DNA of 64,000 nucleotides, taken from JABSQH01 sp039177505 (GTDB taxonomy: Bacteria; Actinomycetota; Acidimicrobiia; Acidimicrobiales; Ilumatobacteraceae). The stretch lies in NCBI GenBank assembly GCA_039177505.1, contig JBCDFR010000003.1:1-64000 (forward strand), read 5' to 3'. Under the pieces are notes generated by a model that saw only the letters and a list, made by a program, of their open reading frames with translations, was not told the DNA's origin and searched no databases. The position numbers were made by a program, and so were the translations under genes. Shown one piece after another: positions 9,048 to 18,670 of this stretch; the first letter of the stretch is position 1, and each line of letters begins with the position of its first letter.

Positions 9048-9785
9048 ATGGACGGATACGGAGCGGAGTCGTATGGCGAGGCGTTCGCCGATGTCTATGA
9101 CGACTGGTACCACGACGTGAGCGATGTCGCGGCGACCGTCGAGTTCCTCGCCGGGCTGGCACCGCAGCGTGGCCCGCTCCTCGAGCTGGGTGTCGGGACC
9201 GGGCGGCTGGCACTACCGCTCGACGCCGCCGGGTTCGACGTCACCGGCATCGATGCCAGCGCCGCGATGCTCGCCCGTTTGGAGGCAGCCGACGAGGCCG
9301 ACGCGGTCACGGTCGTGCGTGGTGACATGGTCGACGATCTCCCCGAGGGCCCGTTCGATACTGCACTGATCGCGTTCAACACGCTGTTCAACATCGATAC
9401 AGAAGATCGTCAACAGCAGCTGTTCAGCGAGGTCGCGCAACGGCTCTCGTCCACTGGTCATTTTGTCGTCGAAGCGTTCGTGCCCGACACCGAGCACTAC
9501 GCCGGTGACCGCGTCGATCTGCGCTCGATGGAGCGCGACCGAGTTGTGTTGTCGGTGTCTCGCCACGACAACACCACCCAGCGCGCAGAGGGTCAGTTCA
9601 TCGAGCTCGGCGACGGTGCACCCGTGAAGTTGCGACCGTGGTCGATTCGCTGGGCGACACCCGCACAACTCGACGAGATGGCCGACCGGGCAGGCTTGTG
9701 CCTCGATCGCCGGGTCGCCGACATGCGGGGTACATCGTTCGACGACGACGCCACCACCCACGTCTCGGTGTATCGCCCTACCTGA
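9048..9785 (+). CDS. Class I SAM-dependent methyltransferase
   Basis: 245 residues from the ATG at 9048. The SAM-binding motif I is LLELGVGTGRLALPL, followed by the acidic end of strand 2 (GIDAS) and a GDM motif. It fits the methyltransferase 25 type (PF13649-like), with a C-terminal beta-rich substrate region. The substrate is unknown. It is divergently placed 31 bases from the cysteine desulfurase. Confidence 0.86.
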   Translation: MDGYGAESYGEAFADVYDDWYHDVSDVAATVEFLAGLAPQRGPLLELGVGTGRLALPLDAAGFDVTGIDASAAMLARLEAADEADAVTVVRGDMVDDLPEGPFDTALIAFNTLFNIDTEDRQQQLFSEVAQRLSSTGHFVVEAFVPDTEHYAGDRVDLRSMERDRVVLSVSRHDNTTQRAEGQFIELGDGAPVKLRPWSIRWATPAQLDEMADRAGLCLDRRVADMRGTSFDDDATTHVSVYRPT

Positions 9786-9868
9786 CCGCGAAATCGCCCC
9801 ATTTTGCCCCTTCTCTTCGCGGCAACGTGCGAGAAACGCACGGAATCCCCGGGATTTGGGAACGTGTC

Positions 9869-10678
9869 TCAGAACGAGTGATAGCCACCGTCGATCGTGA
9901 TGACGTCGCCGGTGTGATAGCTCGACGCCGGACTGGCGAGATAGACGGCGAGCCCGCCGAAGTCGGTCGGCGTTCCCCACCGCCGCATGGGGACGCGCGG
10001 CAAAACCTTGTCGACGAACCGATCCCAGCTGAACGCAGGCGCAGTCATGTCGCTCTCGATCCAGCCGGGCAGCACCGAGTTGCAGCGAATCCCATGTCGG
10101 GCGTGTTGCACTGCGATCGCCTTCATCATCGAGTTCACGCCCGCCTTCGACGCGCCGTAGTGCTGTCCGGACTGTTGCCCGAAGTACGCCGACCCCGACG
10201 TGGTGAACACGACTGAACCACCGTGGTCGTCACCTTCGCCGTGACGGGCGACCATGTGACGAACCGCCTCACGGGCAGTGAAGAAGGCGCCGTCGAGGTT
10301 GACCCGCAACACCCGCCGCCACTCTTGCGATGTCATGTCGACAAAGCTCGACGCCTGGCCACCGACGCCTGCGTTGACGAACACCGAGTCGACTCGACCG
10401 AGTTCACCAACGGTGTCAGCCATGGCGGCGACGACCGCACTCTCGTCGCCGACATCACACACGATCGACAACAGCTCGACGTCGTACTTCCCGAGCGCGT
10501 CGATGGCCCGATCGTTCTTCTGGGCGTTGCTCCCCCATATCGCCACGTCGGCACCGTGGGACGCGAGGCCCTCGGCCATACCGAGACCGATTCCCCCGTT
10601 GCCCCCGGTCACGAGCGCCACCCGACCCGAGAGATCGAACGAGCGGGACGGATCATCGGACGCTGCAGGGTCGGTCAT
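9869..10678 (-). CDS. SDR family oxidoreductase
   Basis: 269 residues from an ATG at 10678. A classical short-chain dehydrogenase: cofactor motif TGGNGGIGLG, the structural NAG motif (VNAGVGG), and a catalytic serine in TTSGSA with Y-x-x-x-K (YGASK). The end (TGDVITIDGGYHSF) is typical of 3-oxoacyl-ACP reductase-like SDRs. The true substrate cannot be read from the sequence. It is divergent from dxs. Confidence 0.9.
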   Translation of the reverse strand: MTDPAASDDPSRSFDLSGRVALVTGGNGGIGLGMAEGLASHGADVAIWGSNAQKNDRAIDALGKYDVELLSIVCDVGDESAVVAAMADTVGELGRVDSVFVNAGVGGQASSFVDMTSQEWRRVLRVNLDGAFFTAREAVRHMVARHGEGDDHGGSVVFTTSGSAYFGQQSGQHYGASKAGVNSMMKAIAVQHARHGIRCNSVLPGWIESDMTAPAFSWDRFVDKVLPRVPMRRWGTPTDFGGLAVYLASPASSYHTGDVITIDGGYHSF

Positions 10679-10761
10679 CACCCGATCGTACGACGGCCGG
10701 CGGTCACCCCTCACGCAACACAACGCACGGCGGTCGCCCGCCAGATAGCGTCGAGGGGCGC

Positions 10762-12693
10762 ATGTATCTCGAGCACATCAGCGAACCGGCAGACCTCCGC
10801 GAGCTGTCGTACGAGCAGCTCGACGACCTCGCCGGTGAGATCCGTGACTTCATCGTGTCAGCGGTGGCCGACAACAGCGGCCACTTGGGCTCGAACCTCG
10901 GAGCCGTCGAGCTGACGCTGGCGCTCCACCGTGTGTTCGACTCGCCGCTCGACGCCGTGCTCTGGGACACCGGCCATCAGGCCTACGTGCACAAGATCGT
11001 CACTGGCCGGCAATCGCACTTCGAACAGCTGCGCCAAGCTGGCGGGCTGTCGGGGTATCCCAGCCGAGAAGAGTCGTCGCACGACTACATCGAGAACAGT
11101 CACGCCTCGACGGTGCTCTCGTATGCGTACGGGATGGCTGTCGCCCGCGACGCGGGCACCGATCCGCATCGGCGCATCGTGGCCGTGATCGGCGACGGGT
11201 CGATGACCGGAGGGATGGCCTACGAGGCGCTCAACAACATCGGCCATGGCGGGCGCAACGTGATCATGGTGCTCAACGACAACGGTCGGTCGTATGCGCC
11301 GACCGTCTCGAACCTCTCGGCCAACACGCAGGGCCAGGACCCGCGCGCCAATCACCCGAGCCTCCCTGACCGGATGACCGACCGTCTGTCGAATGCACTC
11401 ACCGACGTTCGCCTCAACCCGGTCTATGTGCGGCGGCAACGACGGTTGGAAGAGTTTCTCCAGAATCTGCCCGTCGTCGGCCAACAGGCCGGATCGGCAA
11501 TGGACGCCTTCAAGGCCGGGGTTCGTGAGTTTCTCCAGCCACCCTCGTTCTTCGAAGCACTCGGCGTCCGCTACGTGGGTCCGTTCAATGGTCACAACAT
11601 CGAAGAACTCGAGCGCGCGCTCGACAACGCCATCGAACTCAGCGACGAAGGGCCCATCCTCGTCCATGTGCTCACCCAGAAGGGTCGGGGGTACACCCCT
11701 GCCGAGGACGACGACGAGAAACACCTCCACGATGCGCCCGTGTTCGACCCCGCGGTCGGGCCGCCGAAGGCTGTCGCCACCGGCTACACACAGGCCTTCG
11801 CCGAGTCGGTCGTCAAGGTGGCCGAAGCCGACCAGCGCATCGTGGCGATTACCGCCGCGATGCCTGGCCCGACCGGCCTGCTCCCATTCCAGGAGCGGTT
11901 TCCTGACCGCTTCTTCGACGTCGGGATCGCCGAACAACATGCCGTCACGGCAGCCGCTGGCATGGCGATGGGCGGGCTACGCCCAGTCGTCGCGATCTAC
12001 TCGACGTTCCTCAATCGGGCCTGGGATCAAGTCGTCTACGACGTCGCACTACATCGCCTCCCGGTGATCTTCTGCCTCGACCGCGCCGGGGTCACCGGCC
12101 CCGATGGCGCGAGCCACCACGGCGTCTACGACATGGCACTGCTCGCCAAGGTGCCGGGGATGAGGGTGCTCGCGCCCTCGAGCGCACAAGAACTTGCACA
12201 GATGCTGCACGACGCGACCAGCCTCGTCAGCGAGGGACCGATCGCCATCCGCTATCCGCGTGGCGCAGCTCGCCAGGTCGACGAGCACCGGGTCGGCGAG
12301 GGCCTTCGCGCACGATGCGTGCGGACCGGGTCCGACGGCTGCATCATCGCCATCGGCAAGATGCTCGAGGTTGCCGAGAAAGCCGCCGATGCACTCGCCG
12401 CGGGTGGCTGTGACGTGACGGTGTGGGACGCCCGTAGCTGTGCACCGCTCGACTCGAAGATGATTGCCGACGCGGCGAGTCATCCCCACGTCGTCACCAT
12501 CGAAGATGGCATCCGTGCCGGCGGGATCGGGATGACGATCACCGACGAAGTGTGCGCACTCGATCCGAGCACCCCGGTCACGGTGCTCGGCCTGCCGACG
12601 CAGTTCATCGCTCACGACCCGAAACCGGCCAACATTCATGCCCGTGCCGGACTCGACGTCGACGGCGTCGTCGCTGCGATGCGTTCTCGTTGA
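10762..12693 (+). CDS. dxs: 1-deoxy-D-xylulose-5-phosphate synthase
   Basis: 643 residues. It joins pyruvate and glyceraldehyde 3-phosphate, the first step of the MEP isoprenoid pathway, and needs TPP. The TPP motif runs from GDG (144-146) to NDN (172-174). The early histidine region GHLGSNLG (40-47), DTGHQAY and the transketolase pyrimidine domain (GIAEQHAVTAAAGMA) are all present. The length is normal. As a TPP enzyme it is one of the cell's consumers of the cofactor handled by the thi operon at 56-60 kb. Confidence 0.97.
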   Translation: MYLEHISEPADLRELSYEQLDDLAGEIRDFIVSAVADNSGHLGSNLGAVELTLALHRVFDSPLDAVLWDTGHQAYVHKIVTGRQSHFEQLRQAGGLSGYPSREESSHDYIENSHASTVLSYAYGMAVARDAGTDPHRRIVAVIGDGSMTGGMAYEALNNIGHGGRNVIMVLNDNGRSYAPTVSNLSANTQGQDPRANHPSLPDRMTDRLSNALTDVRLNPVYVRRQRRLEEFLQNLPVVGQQAGSAMDAFKAGVREFLQPPSFFEALGVRYVGPFNGHNIEELERALDNAIELSDEGPILVHVLTQKGRGYTPAEDDDEKHLHDAPVFDPAVGPPKAVATGYTQAFAESVVKVAEADQRIVAITAAMPGPTGLLPFQERFPDRFFDVGIAEQHAVTAAAGMAMGGLRPVVAIYSTFLNRAWDQVVYDVALHRLPVIFCLDRAGVTGPDGASHHGVYDMALLAKVPGMRVLAPSSAQELAQMLHDATSLVSEGPIAIRYPRGAARQVDEHRVGEGLRARCVRTGSDGCIIAIGKMLEVAEKAADALAAGGCDVTVWDARSCAPLDSKMIADAASHPHVVTIEDGIRAGGIGMTITDEVCALDPSTPVTVLGLPTQFIAHDPKPANIHARAGLDVDGVVAAMRSR

Positions 12694-13739
12694 CGGCAGC
12701 ACGTCCCGTGGTCGGCGACACGCTGCGCACTGACCGAGTGCTGCTTCGGCCACCGCGCATCAGCGACCTCGACGCGCTGGTGGCGCGCCGCAACGAGCCC
12801 GAGATCGCCGTACTCCAATCGTGGGCCCTCCCCTATCTCCGCGCCGACGGCGAGGCGTTGCTGCGCGCCGCGGTCGAGATGGGCGGCCCACAGGTCGACC
12901 GTTGGTGGATGTTGACGATCACCGACCCGACCGACTCCGTGATCTATGGCGACCTCGCACTGCGCTTGAAGTGGGAAGGCCGGACCGCCGAGATCGGATT
13001 CACATTGGCGCGGAAAAACTGGCGCCAGGGATACGCGAGCGAGTCGGCGGCCGCACTGATCGAGCACCTCTTCGTCGAACGCGACGTGCATCGCGTGGAG
13101 GCCTTGCTGCACCCCGACAATCGTGCGTCTGCACACGTTCTCGAGCGGTGCGGGTTGCTGTACGAGGGACGCACACGTGATTCGTACTGGGTCGCCGGAC
13201 AGCCGAGCGACGACCTGCTGTACGGGATGCTGCGAGACGACTGGCAAGCATGGCTCGATCGGCCGCGCACCCGACCCGACAAAATCGAGCTGATCGAGGT
13301 CACCCCCAACAATGCCCACGCCGTCGAGCGACTGCGTACGCACCACAGCCAGCGTGCGTTCGTCTCGTCGGTCACCGAATCGCTCGCCGATGCGTTCATC
13401 CCCGAGGTCGTCGATGGCGCACAGGTGGTGCCCTGGTATCGGGCCATCACAGCCGACGGTGACCTCGTCGGGTTCGTGATGATGGCCGAACCGACCGAAC
13501 ACCACGTGCATCCCTATCTCTGGCGGTTGTTGATCGACCGCCGCCATCAACGACGCGGGATCGGCACTCGTGTACTCGACCTGGTCGTCGCACAGTGTCG
13601 CGACTGGGGAGCGAACGCACTCGACACGTCGTGGAACGACGGCCGGGGGTCGCCCGAGCCGGTATATCTGCGCTACGGCTTTGTGCCGACCGGGCGCATC
13701 GTCGACGGCGAGATCGAGGGACGGCTCGAGCTGGCGTAG
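12690..13739 (+). CDS. Two-domain GNAT acetyltransferase
   Basis: 349 residues if it starts at the TTG (12690) that overlaps the dxs TGA; a GTG at 12708 is an alternative. The first domain (about residues 10-170) is RimJ/RimL-like with a YLRADGEALLRA helix and the acetyl-CoA loop KNWRQGYASE. The second (about 190-340) is an ordinary GNAT with the acetyl-CoA loop DRRHQRRGIGTRVLDL. Each domain keeps its own R/Q-x-x-G-x-G/A-type loop, so both could bind acetyl-CoA. The substrate is unknown. Overlap with dxs suggests co-translation. Confidence 0.87.
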   Translation: MTAARPVVGDTLRTDRVLLRPPRISDLDALVARRNEPEIAVLQSWALPYLRADGEALLRAAVEMGGPQVDRWWMLTITDPTDSVIYGDLALRLKWEGRTAEIGFTLARKNWRQGYASESAAALIEHLFVERDVHRVEALLHPDNRASAHVLERCGLLYEGRTRDSYWVAGQPSDDLLYGMLRDDWQAWLDRPRTRPDKIELIEVTPNNAHAVERLRTHHSQRAFVSSVTESLADAFIPEVVDGAQVVPWYRAITADGDLVGFVMMAEPTEHHVHPYLWRLLIDRRHQRRGIGTRVLDLVVAQCRDWGANALDTSWNDGRGSPEPVYLRYGFVPTGRIVDGEIEGRLELA

Positions 13740-13748
13740 CCTCCGGGC

Positions 13749-14579
13749 GTGCCAGATTCGAACCCCCCGACGCTCGACCGATACGCCGAGTACACCCACC
13801 TCCTGATCGAGCGACCAAGCGATGGGGTCCTCCAGATCACGCTCAACGATCCTGAGCGATTGAACGCAACGGGCAAGCAAATGCACGCCCAGCTCGCAAA
13901 GGTGTTCCGCACCGTCGACGAGGACCCGCTGACCCGCGCGGTGGTCGTCACCGGTGCCGGCCGGGCATTCTCGGCCGGCGGAAATCTCGACTGGGTCGAA
14001 CAGCAGATCGGCGACTACGACCAGACGGTTGCCGTCATGCGCGAGGCCAGCGAACTCGTGCGCTCGATGATCGACTGCGATACGCCGATCATTTCCGCGA
14101 TCAACGGCACCGCCGTCGGCGCGGGGCTGGCGGTGGCGCTGCTCGCCGACATCAGCGTGATCAACGAGTCTGCGCGCCTCACCGACGGCCATATCCGTCT
14201 CGGCGTCGCCGCTGGCGACCACGCGGCCGTGATCTGGCCGTTGCTATGCGGAATGGCCAAGGCGAAGTACTACCTGATGACCGCTGAGTTCATCGACGGC
14301 ACCGAGGCCGAGCGGATCGGCCTCGTCACGATGGCCCTCCCCACCGACGAGGTGTTGCCGAAGTCGCTCGCCATCGCCGAATCGCTCGCTGCGGGACCGA
14401 CGACCGCCATCCAGTTCACCAAGCGTGCGCTCAACCATTGGTTGCGCGATGCACTACCGGCGTTCGAGACCTCGCTGGCCTACGAGATGCTCAACTTCCT
14501 CGGACCCGATGTGGTCGAGGGCCACACCGCGCTGCGCGAAAAGCGCGCGCCGGACTTCCAGCGGGCGACGGACTCGTGA
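13749..14579 (+). CDS. Enoyl-CoA hydratase/isomerase family protein
   Basis: 276 residues from a GTG at 13749. Crotonase fold with the two oxyanion-hole segments GAGRAFSAGGNLDW and NGTAVGAGLAVALL. The usual catalytic glutamate positions are not obvious: the segment that often carries Glu reads HIRLGVAAGDHA, so the chemistry may not be simple hydration. Its stop overlaps the next gene's GTG by four bases (GTGA). Confidence 0.88.
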   Translation: MPDSNPPTLDRYAEYTHLLIERPSDGVLQITLNDPERLNATGKQMHAQLAKVFRTVDEDPLTRAVVVTGAGRAFSAGGNLDWVEQQIGDYDQTVAVMREASELVRSMIDCDTPIISAINGTAVGAGLAVALLADISVINESARLTDGHIRLGVAAGDHAAVIWPLLCGMAKAKYYLMTAEFIDGTEAERIGLVTMALPTDEVLPKSLAIAESLAAGPTTAIQFTKRALNHWLRDALPAFETSLAYEMLNFLGPDVVEGHTALREKRAPDFQRATDS

Positions 14580-15406
14580 CCACGACCGACCTGGCGCGGC
14601 TCGACCGCGACCTGGCGTTGGCCCTGGCGATCGCAGACGAAGTAGACGCCTTCACCCTGCCTCGTTTCGCAGCGAGGGATTTCAGCGTCGATTGGAAGCA
14701 GAACCGGACAGAGGTCACCGAGATCGATCGCGACGCCGAGTCGATGATCGCCAGCTCGATCCGCAACGAGCGAACGGATCATGCGGTTTTCGGAGAGGAG
14801 CACGGCCTCGACGGTGACCCGGACTCGCCGTGGAGGTGGGTACTCGATCCGATCGACGGCACGTCGGGCTACGTCCGGGGCATTCCGATCTGGGCGACGC
14901 TGATCGCACTGACCCACGTGGATCATGGTGCGGTACTCGGTGTGGTGTCGGCGCCGGCACTGGGCCGGCGCTGGTTCGGGGGACACGGCCTCGGTGCGCA
15001 GCTGACCGCATTGGGGACGACGCGCGAGATCTCCGTTTCCTCAGTGGGTGCGTTAACCGACGCTCAGGTGAGCGTCACGCACAACTCCGGGTGGGATCGC
15101 CTCGGTCGCAGCGACGCACTCGTCGAGTTCCAGAACCGTGCCCGCAGAAGCCGCGGGATCGGCGACTTCTGGCAGCACATGATGGTGGCCGACGGCACGA
15201 TCGACGTGGCCATCGACGCCGTCGGCGTCGCGGCCTACGACATCGCGGCGCTGCTCCCGATCGTGGAGGCTGCCGGCGGGCGTCTGACGGATCGCCATGG
15301 AGTCGCCACGCACGAGCACGACACCGCGGTGACCTCGAACGGGCTACTTCACGAAGAGGCGCTCGCCGCGGTTGCTCCGGAGGGTCTCGTTAGCCGTTGC
15401 GAGTGA
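14576..15406 (+). CDS. hisN: Inositol monophosphatase-family phosphatase, likely histidinol-phosphatase HisN
   Basis: 276 residues from the GTG at 14576, overlapping the upstream stop. Metal-binding motifs of the IMPase family are present: GEEHG, DPIDGTSGYVRG, and a late aspartate in AAYDIAALLPIVEAAGG. The wording of these motifs, in particular the aromatic residue after DPIDGT, resembles the actinobacterial HisN group that dephosphorylates histidinol phosphate. Inositol or FBP phosphatase activity cannot be excluded. The last 17 bases overlap the convergent gene at 15390. Confidence 0.82.
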   Translation: MTTTDLARLDRDLALALAIADEVDAFTLPRFAARDFSVDWKQNRTEVTEIDRDAESMIASSIRNERTDHAVFGEEHGLDGDPDSPWRWVLDPIDGTSGYVRGIPIWATLIALTHVDHGAVLGVVSAPALGRRWFGGHGLGAQLTALGTTREISVSSVGALTDAQVSVTHNSGWDRLGRSDALVEFQNRARRSRGIGDFWQHMMVADGTIDVAIDAVGVAAYDIAALLPIVEAAGGRLTDRHGVATHEHDTAVTSNGLLHEEALAAVAPEGLVSRCE

Positions 15407-16220
15407 CGGCGCGCCGGAGCCGTCGCTGACGGGCGTGCACGCCTGCAGGACGCTCCTGCTGGGCCACGGCGTCGAGCACTCGCTGCACCTCGTCACCGAG
15501 GCGCTTCGCCGATACTCGACCCCGACGGACGACAACGATGCCTCCGAGAGCGACCGGGGCCGCGACGAGCGCCATCGGCGCGGCGACCACGGCACCTGCC
15601 GCCGCCAGACCCATGCCAGCAGCGCCGACGCCGACCATTGCCGCACCACCGCCCAGATACGTCGCCCGTTCGTCGGCGCGGTCGACCGTCATTCGCACGA
15701 GCGTCGCGTCGTCGCCAGCGGTTGCCGCCTGCACCGTTACGGAACGCCGACCGCCCAGTCGTGCCTCGCCGCGCAGCCCGCGCACGCGGCGCCATACGCT
15801 GGTGGCGAGGTCGCGTCGTCGTACCCAGCGCACCTCGACGACCCCAGGCGATCGGCCGCGCCACTCGCGGCGCAAATGATGTCCCGCGCTGAGCCAGTCG
15901 TCGAGGAGCTCGATCGTGGCGTCCCCGTCTGCGGCGACCGTGCGTTCGCCGCTGACTGCGCGAGGGCCGGCGACACGATCGGTGACACGGCCAGTTGGCG
16001 GCGGACCGAGCCGTTCGATGGCGATCGACTGGCGAGTCAGCGCTGGGGCGATCCCGACTTCGGCTGCGGCGGCGACGAGCGTGTCGGCGTCGAGACGGTC
16101 ATCGTCAAACGGCTCGGCACCGTCACGGGTGATGGTGCCGTCGAGTTGTGCGGCGCGCTGCACAACCCGCTCCACACCGGCGCGATCGAACTCCCCGGCC
16201 ACACCGTCCAGGATACGCAT
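15390..16220 (-). CDS. Hypothetical protein with a Gly/Ala-rich membrane hairpin
   Basis: 276 residues from the ATG at 16220. The N-terminal 170 residues are mixed alpha/beta with many Arg and Asp. A very hydrophobic Gly/Ala/Val stretch of about 45 residues (two helices, about 200-245) follows, then a basic tail. It looks like a cytoplasmic domain with a C-terminal membrane anchor. No family is recognised. It is divergent from the PLP enzyme at 16274 and overlaps hisN by 17 bases at its 3' end. Confidence 0.75.
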   Translation of the reverse strand: MRILDGVAGEFDRAGVERVVQRAAQLDGTITRDGAEPFDDDRLDADTLVAAAAEVGIAPALTRQSIAIERLGPPPTGRVTDRVAGPRAVSGERTVAADGDATIELLDDWLSAGHHLRREWRGRSPGVVEVRWVRRRDLATSVWRRVRGLRGEARLGGRRSVTVQAATAGDDATLVRMTVDRADERATYLGGGAAMVGVGAAGMGLAAAGAVVAAPMALVAAPVALGGIVVVRRGRVSAKRLGDEVQRVLDAVAQQERPAGVHARQRRLRRAVTRNG

Positions 16221-16273
16221 GGCGGCGAATCGCGCGATACGTCGAACCCGTCCGGCCAGTAGCGTGGTTCCCC

Positions 16274-17449
16274 GTGTCCAGAGAGTCCGAGGACCTGACC
16301 ACGACTGCCGACACCGTTGCTGTGCGCTCCGGCCGGCGCGCCAGCGGCACGTCGCTGGCGCCGGCGCTGTGGGCGTCGAGCACGTGGCAGTCTGTCGACC
16401 TCGACGATGCTCACCGTCGTGCGACGTCGACACGCCACGCGGCGTTCTACAGCCGGTACTCCAATCCCACGGTGCGCTCGTTCGAAGAAGCGGTCGCCGA
16501 ACTCGAAGGTGCCGACGACGCGCTCGCCGCTGCGTCGGGCATGGGAGCCATCTCGTCGGCGGTCTTCGCCTTGTGTTCGGCGGGGAGCCACATCGTTGCC
16601 CAACGCCAGCTCTATGCCGGGACACTGGCGTTCCTTCAAGGCCCCTGTCGGCGTCTCGGTATCGATGTGACCTTCGTCGACGTCGCCGAACCAGGAGCGT
16701 TCGCCGCTGCGATCCAACCAGGTCGAACGATGCTGGTCATCGCCGAGTCGCCCTCGAACCCGCGGCTCGAACTTGCCGACCTCGATGAACTCGGATCGAT
16801 CCGGGGGCCGTTCACGATGGTCGACTCGACCTTCGCCACGCCGCTCGGCCAGCAACCGCTGCGCCACGGCATCGATCTCGTGGTGCACTCAGCGACCAAG
16901 GGGATCGCCGGACACAACGACGCGACGCTCGGCGTGATCGCCGGTGAAGGCGATCTGCTCGATGAGATCTGGGCTTACGCCGTGCTCCATGGAGCAACAC
17001 CGTCGCCGTTCGACGCGCTGAACGCGTTGCGCGGGCTGCGAACGCTGGGCATCCGTACCCGCCATCAAGCCGACGCCGCGCGATCGCTGGCGGTGGCCCT
17101 TGGCGATCACCCGGCGGTCCGAACGGTGTGTTACCCGGGACTCAGCGACCACCCACAGCACGGATTGGCGGTGAAGCAGATGGCGAGCTTCGGCACGATG
17201 TTGGCCTTCGAACTCGACGACCGCGACGCCGCGTCGGCGTTCTTCGATCGGCTTCAGGTGGCGCGTGTCGCCACGTCGCTCGGCGGGCCGGAGACGCTCG
17301 TGTGCCACCCGGCGACGTCAACGCACGCCGGACTGACACCGGACGAGCAGCGGTGCACCGGCGTGACCGAGGGACTCGTGCGGGTCTCGCTCGGCCTGGA
17401 GGACCCCGACGACGTCGTCACCGACATCGAACGGGCGCTCGAACCCTGA
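16274..17449 (+). CDS. Cys/Met metabolism PLP-dependent enzyme (cystathionine gamma-synthase/lyase family)
   Basis: 391 residues from a GTG at 16274. The fold-type I family is shown by YSRYSNPT near residue 50, the ASGMGAISS segment, the aspartate in MVDSTFATP, and the PLP lysine in SATKGIAGHND. The C-terminus has LGGPETLVCHPATSTHAGL, which binds substrate carboxylate. It could be a cystathionine gamma-synthase, gamma-lyase or methionine gamma-lyase; sequence alone does not decide. The MetE-like and cysteine desulfurase genes elsewhere in the window also concern sulfur. Confidence 0.9.
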   Translation: MSRESEDLTTTADTVAVRSGRRASGTSLAPALWASSTWQSVDLDDAHRRATSTRHAAFYSRYSNPTVRSFEEAVAELEGADDALAAASGMGAISSAVFALCSAGSHIVAQRQLYAGTLAFLQGPCRRLGIDVTFVDVAEPGAFAAAIQPGRTMLVIAESPSNPRLELADLDELGSIRGPFTMVDSTFATPLGQQPLRHGIDLVVHSATKGIAGHNDATLGVIAGEGDLLDEIWAYAVLHGATPSPFDALNALRGLRTLGIRTRHQADAARSLAVALGDHPAVRTVCYPGLSDHPQHGLAVKQMASFGTMLAFELDDRDAASAFFDRLQVARVATSLGGPETLVCHPATSTHAGLTPDEQRCTGVTEGLVRVSLGLEDPDDVVTDIERALEP

Positions 17450-17461
17450 GAGACTGGCGAC

Positions 17462-17746
17462 ATGCCACGCGTCGCCGTCACCAAGAACACCGAACACTCC
17501 CGCTACGAACTCCACCGCGACGGTGAGTTGTGCTCGTTCGGCGACTACCGCGAACGCGACGGCGTCGTCGCGGTGACACACATCGAAACGCTGCCCGACC
17601 GTCGCGGGCAAGGCAATGCCGAATTGTTGATGGACGGGATCGTCGACGACCTCCGCGCATGGGGCGTGAAGATCCGACCGAGCTGCCCGTTTGCCGCGAG
17701 CTACATGTCCGAACACACCGAACACCACGACTTGGTCGCGGGCTGA
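17462..17746 (+). CDS. Small GNAT-like N-acetyltransferase (YjdJ/Gcn5-related, COG2388 type)
   Basis: 94 residues. The short Acetyltransf_CG fold keeps only the acetyl-CoA-binding half of GNAT: HIETLPDRRGQGNAELL, then CPFAASYM near the end. Proteins of this type are widespread and mostly uncharacterised. It is 12 bases downstream of the PLP enzyme and 2 bases upstream of the DUF2277 gene, suggesting one transcript. Confidence 0.86.
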   Translation: MPRVAVTKNTEHSRYELHRDGELCSFGDYRERDGVVAVTHIETLPDRRGQGNAELLMDGIVDDLRAWGVKIRPSCPFAASYMSEHTEHHDLVAG

Positions 17747-17748
17747 CG

Positions 17749-18024
17749 ATGTGCCGCAATATCACGGCGCTGCGGGGGCTCGAACCGTCCGCATCCGACG
17801 ACGAGATCGCCGCTGCGGCCTTGCAGTACGTCCGCAAGGTCGGCGCACTGCAACAGGTGTCGGCGACGACGCAGGCCGCAGTCGACGAGGCGGTCGCCGA
17901 GATCGCAGCGACGACGTCGAAGCTGCTCGCTCAGTTGCCGGCACGGCGGGTGCCGCCGCGGACCGAACCCCCGACGCGCCGTTTGGCGCGCCGCTCCGAT
18001 CAGCCGGCGACGGCCGATCGTTGA
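17749..18024 (+). CDS. DUF2277 family protein
   Basis: 91 residues starting MCRNITALRGLEP, the signature of DUF2277. The middle is helical (EIAAAALQYVRKVGALQQ) and the C-terminus is a basic, Arg/Pro-rich tail. The function of the family is unknown. It begins two bases after the stop of the small GNAT gene and ends next to the nfu stop on the opposite strand. Confidence 0.85.
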   Translation: MCRNITALRGLEPSASDDEIAAAALQYVRKVGALQQVSATTQAAVDEAVAEIAATTSKLLAQLPARRVPPRTEPPTRRLARRSDQPATADR

Positions 18025-18025
18025 C

Positions 18026-18670
18026 TCAGGAGTAGTACGGGTTCTCGCCGGTCGAGTGATCGGTGAGGTCACGCACGCGCTCGACGGCCTCGATGGCGTC
18101 GACGAGCATCGTCTGCACGCCCTCGAGCATTGTCATCTTGCTCATCGAGCAGCCGTGACAGCCGCCGCCCATGGTGAGGTACGCGGTGCCCTCACCGTCG
18201 TGGCCGACGTAGGTGACGAAACCACCGTGTGATGCGAGCGCCGGGTTGACATCGCCTGCGATCATCGCCTCGATGGTCGCTGACAACTCGTCGTCGACGG
18301 TCAGCCCATCGACCGTCGGCGCCGTCGGACGGTTCGGATTGCGGATGACAAGACCTTGGGTGGTCGTGTAGTCGAGTGTGGCCCCGGTGAGCAGCTCGAC
18401 GTCGTCGCCGGGGATGATCACTTTGAGCCCATCGTGGGTGCGCACCTCGTCGGTGAACGCCGCGGTGAGGAACTCGTCGAAGGCCAAGTCGTAGCGGAAC
18501 TCTTCGCCAGGCTGGCTAGCGATCGCCAACCGCAGGCCGAGTTTGTCGGCATCGGGTTCGTCGTCGCGCAGCTCTCGAAGATGGTCGAGCGCGTCGGGCG
18601 TGACCGTGATGATCGGCTCGCTGACGGACGTGTCCGGCTGATCCGAGGCCATCGCTTCGAGGGGGCTCAT
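18026..18670 (-). CDS. nfuA: Nfu-type Fe-S cluster carrier protein
   Basis: 214 residues. An N-terminal A-type-like domain (about 20-105; its conserved cysteines are absent) is followed by a NifU C-terminal domain with the cluster-binding GGCHGCSMSK motif (CxxC). This two-part layout is NfuA-like; the protein passes 4Fe-4S clusters to target enzymes. The ATG at 18670 is used; Met7 is an alternative. It is divergent from surE across 114 bases. Confidence 0.9.
   Translation of the reverse strand: MSPLEAMASDQPDTSVSEPIITVTPDALDHLRELRDDEPDADKLGLRLAIASQPGEEFRYDLAFDEFLTAAFTDEVRTHDGLKVIIPGDDVELLTGATLDYTTTQGLVIRNPNRPTAPTVDGLTVDDELSATIEAMIAGDVNPALASHGGFVTYVGHDGEGTAYLTMGGGCHGCSMSKMTMLEGVQTMLVDAIEAVERVRDLTDHSTGENPYYS

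Noticed and set aside
10858..11940. A 360-residue minus-strand frame
   Set aside because: Antisense to dxs, which has complete TPP motifs; no protein-like pattern of its own.
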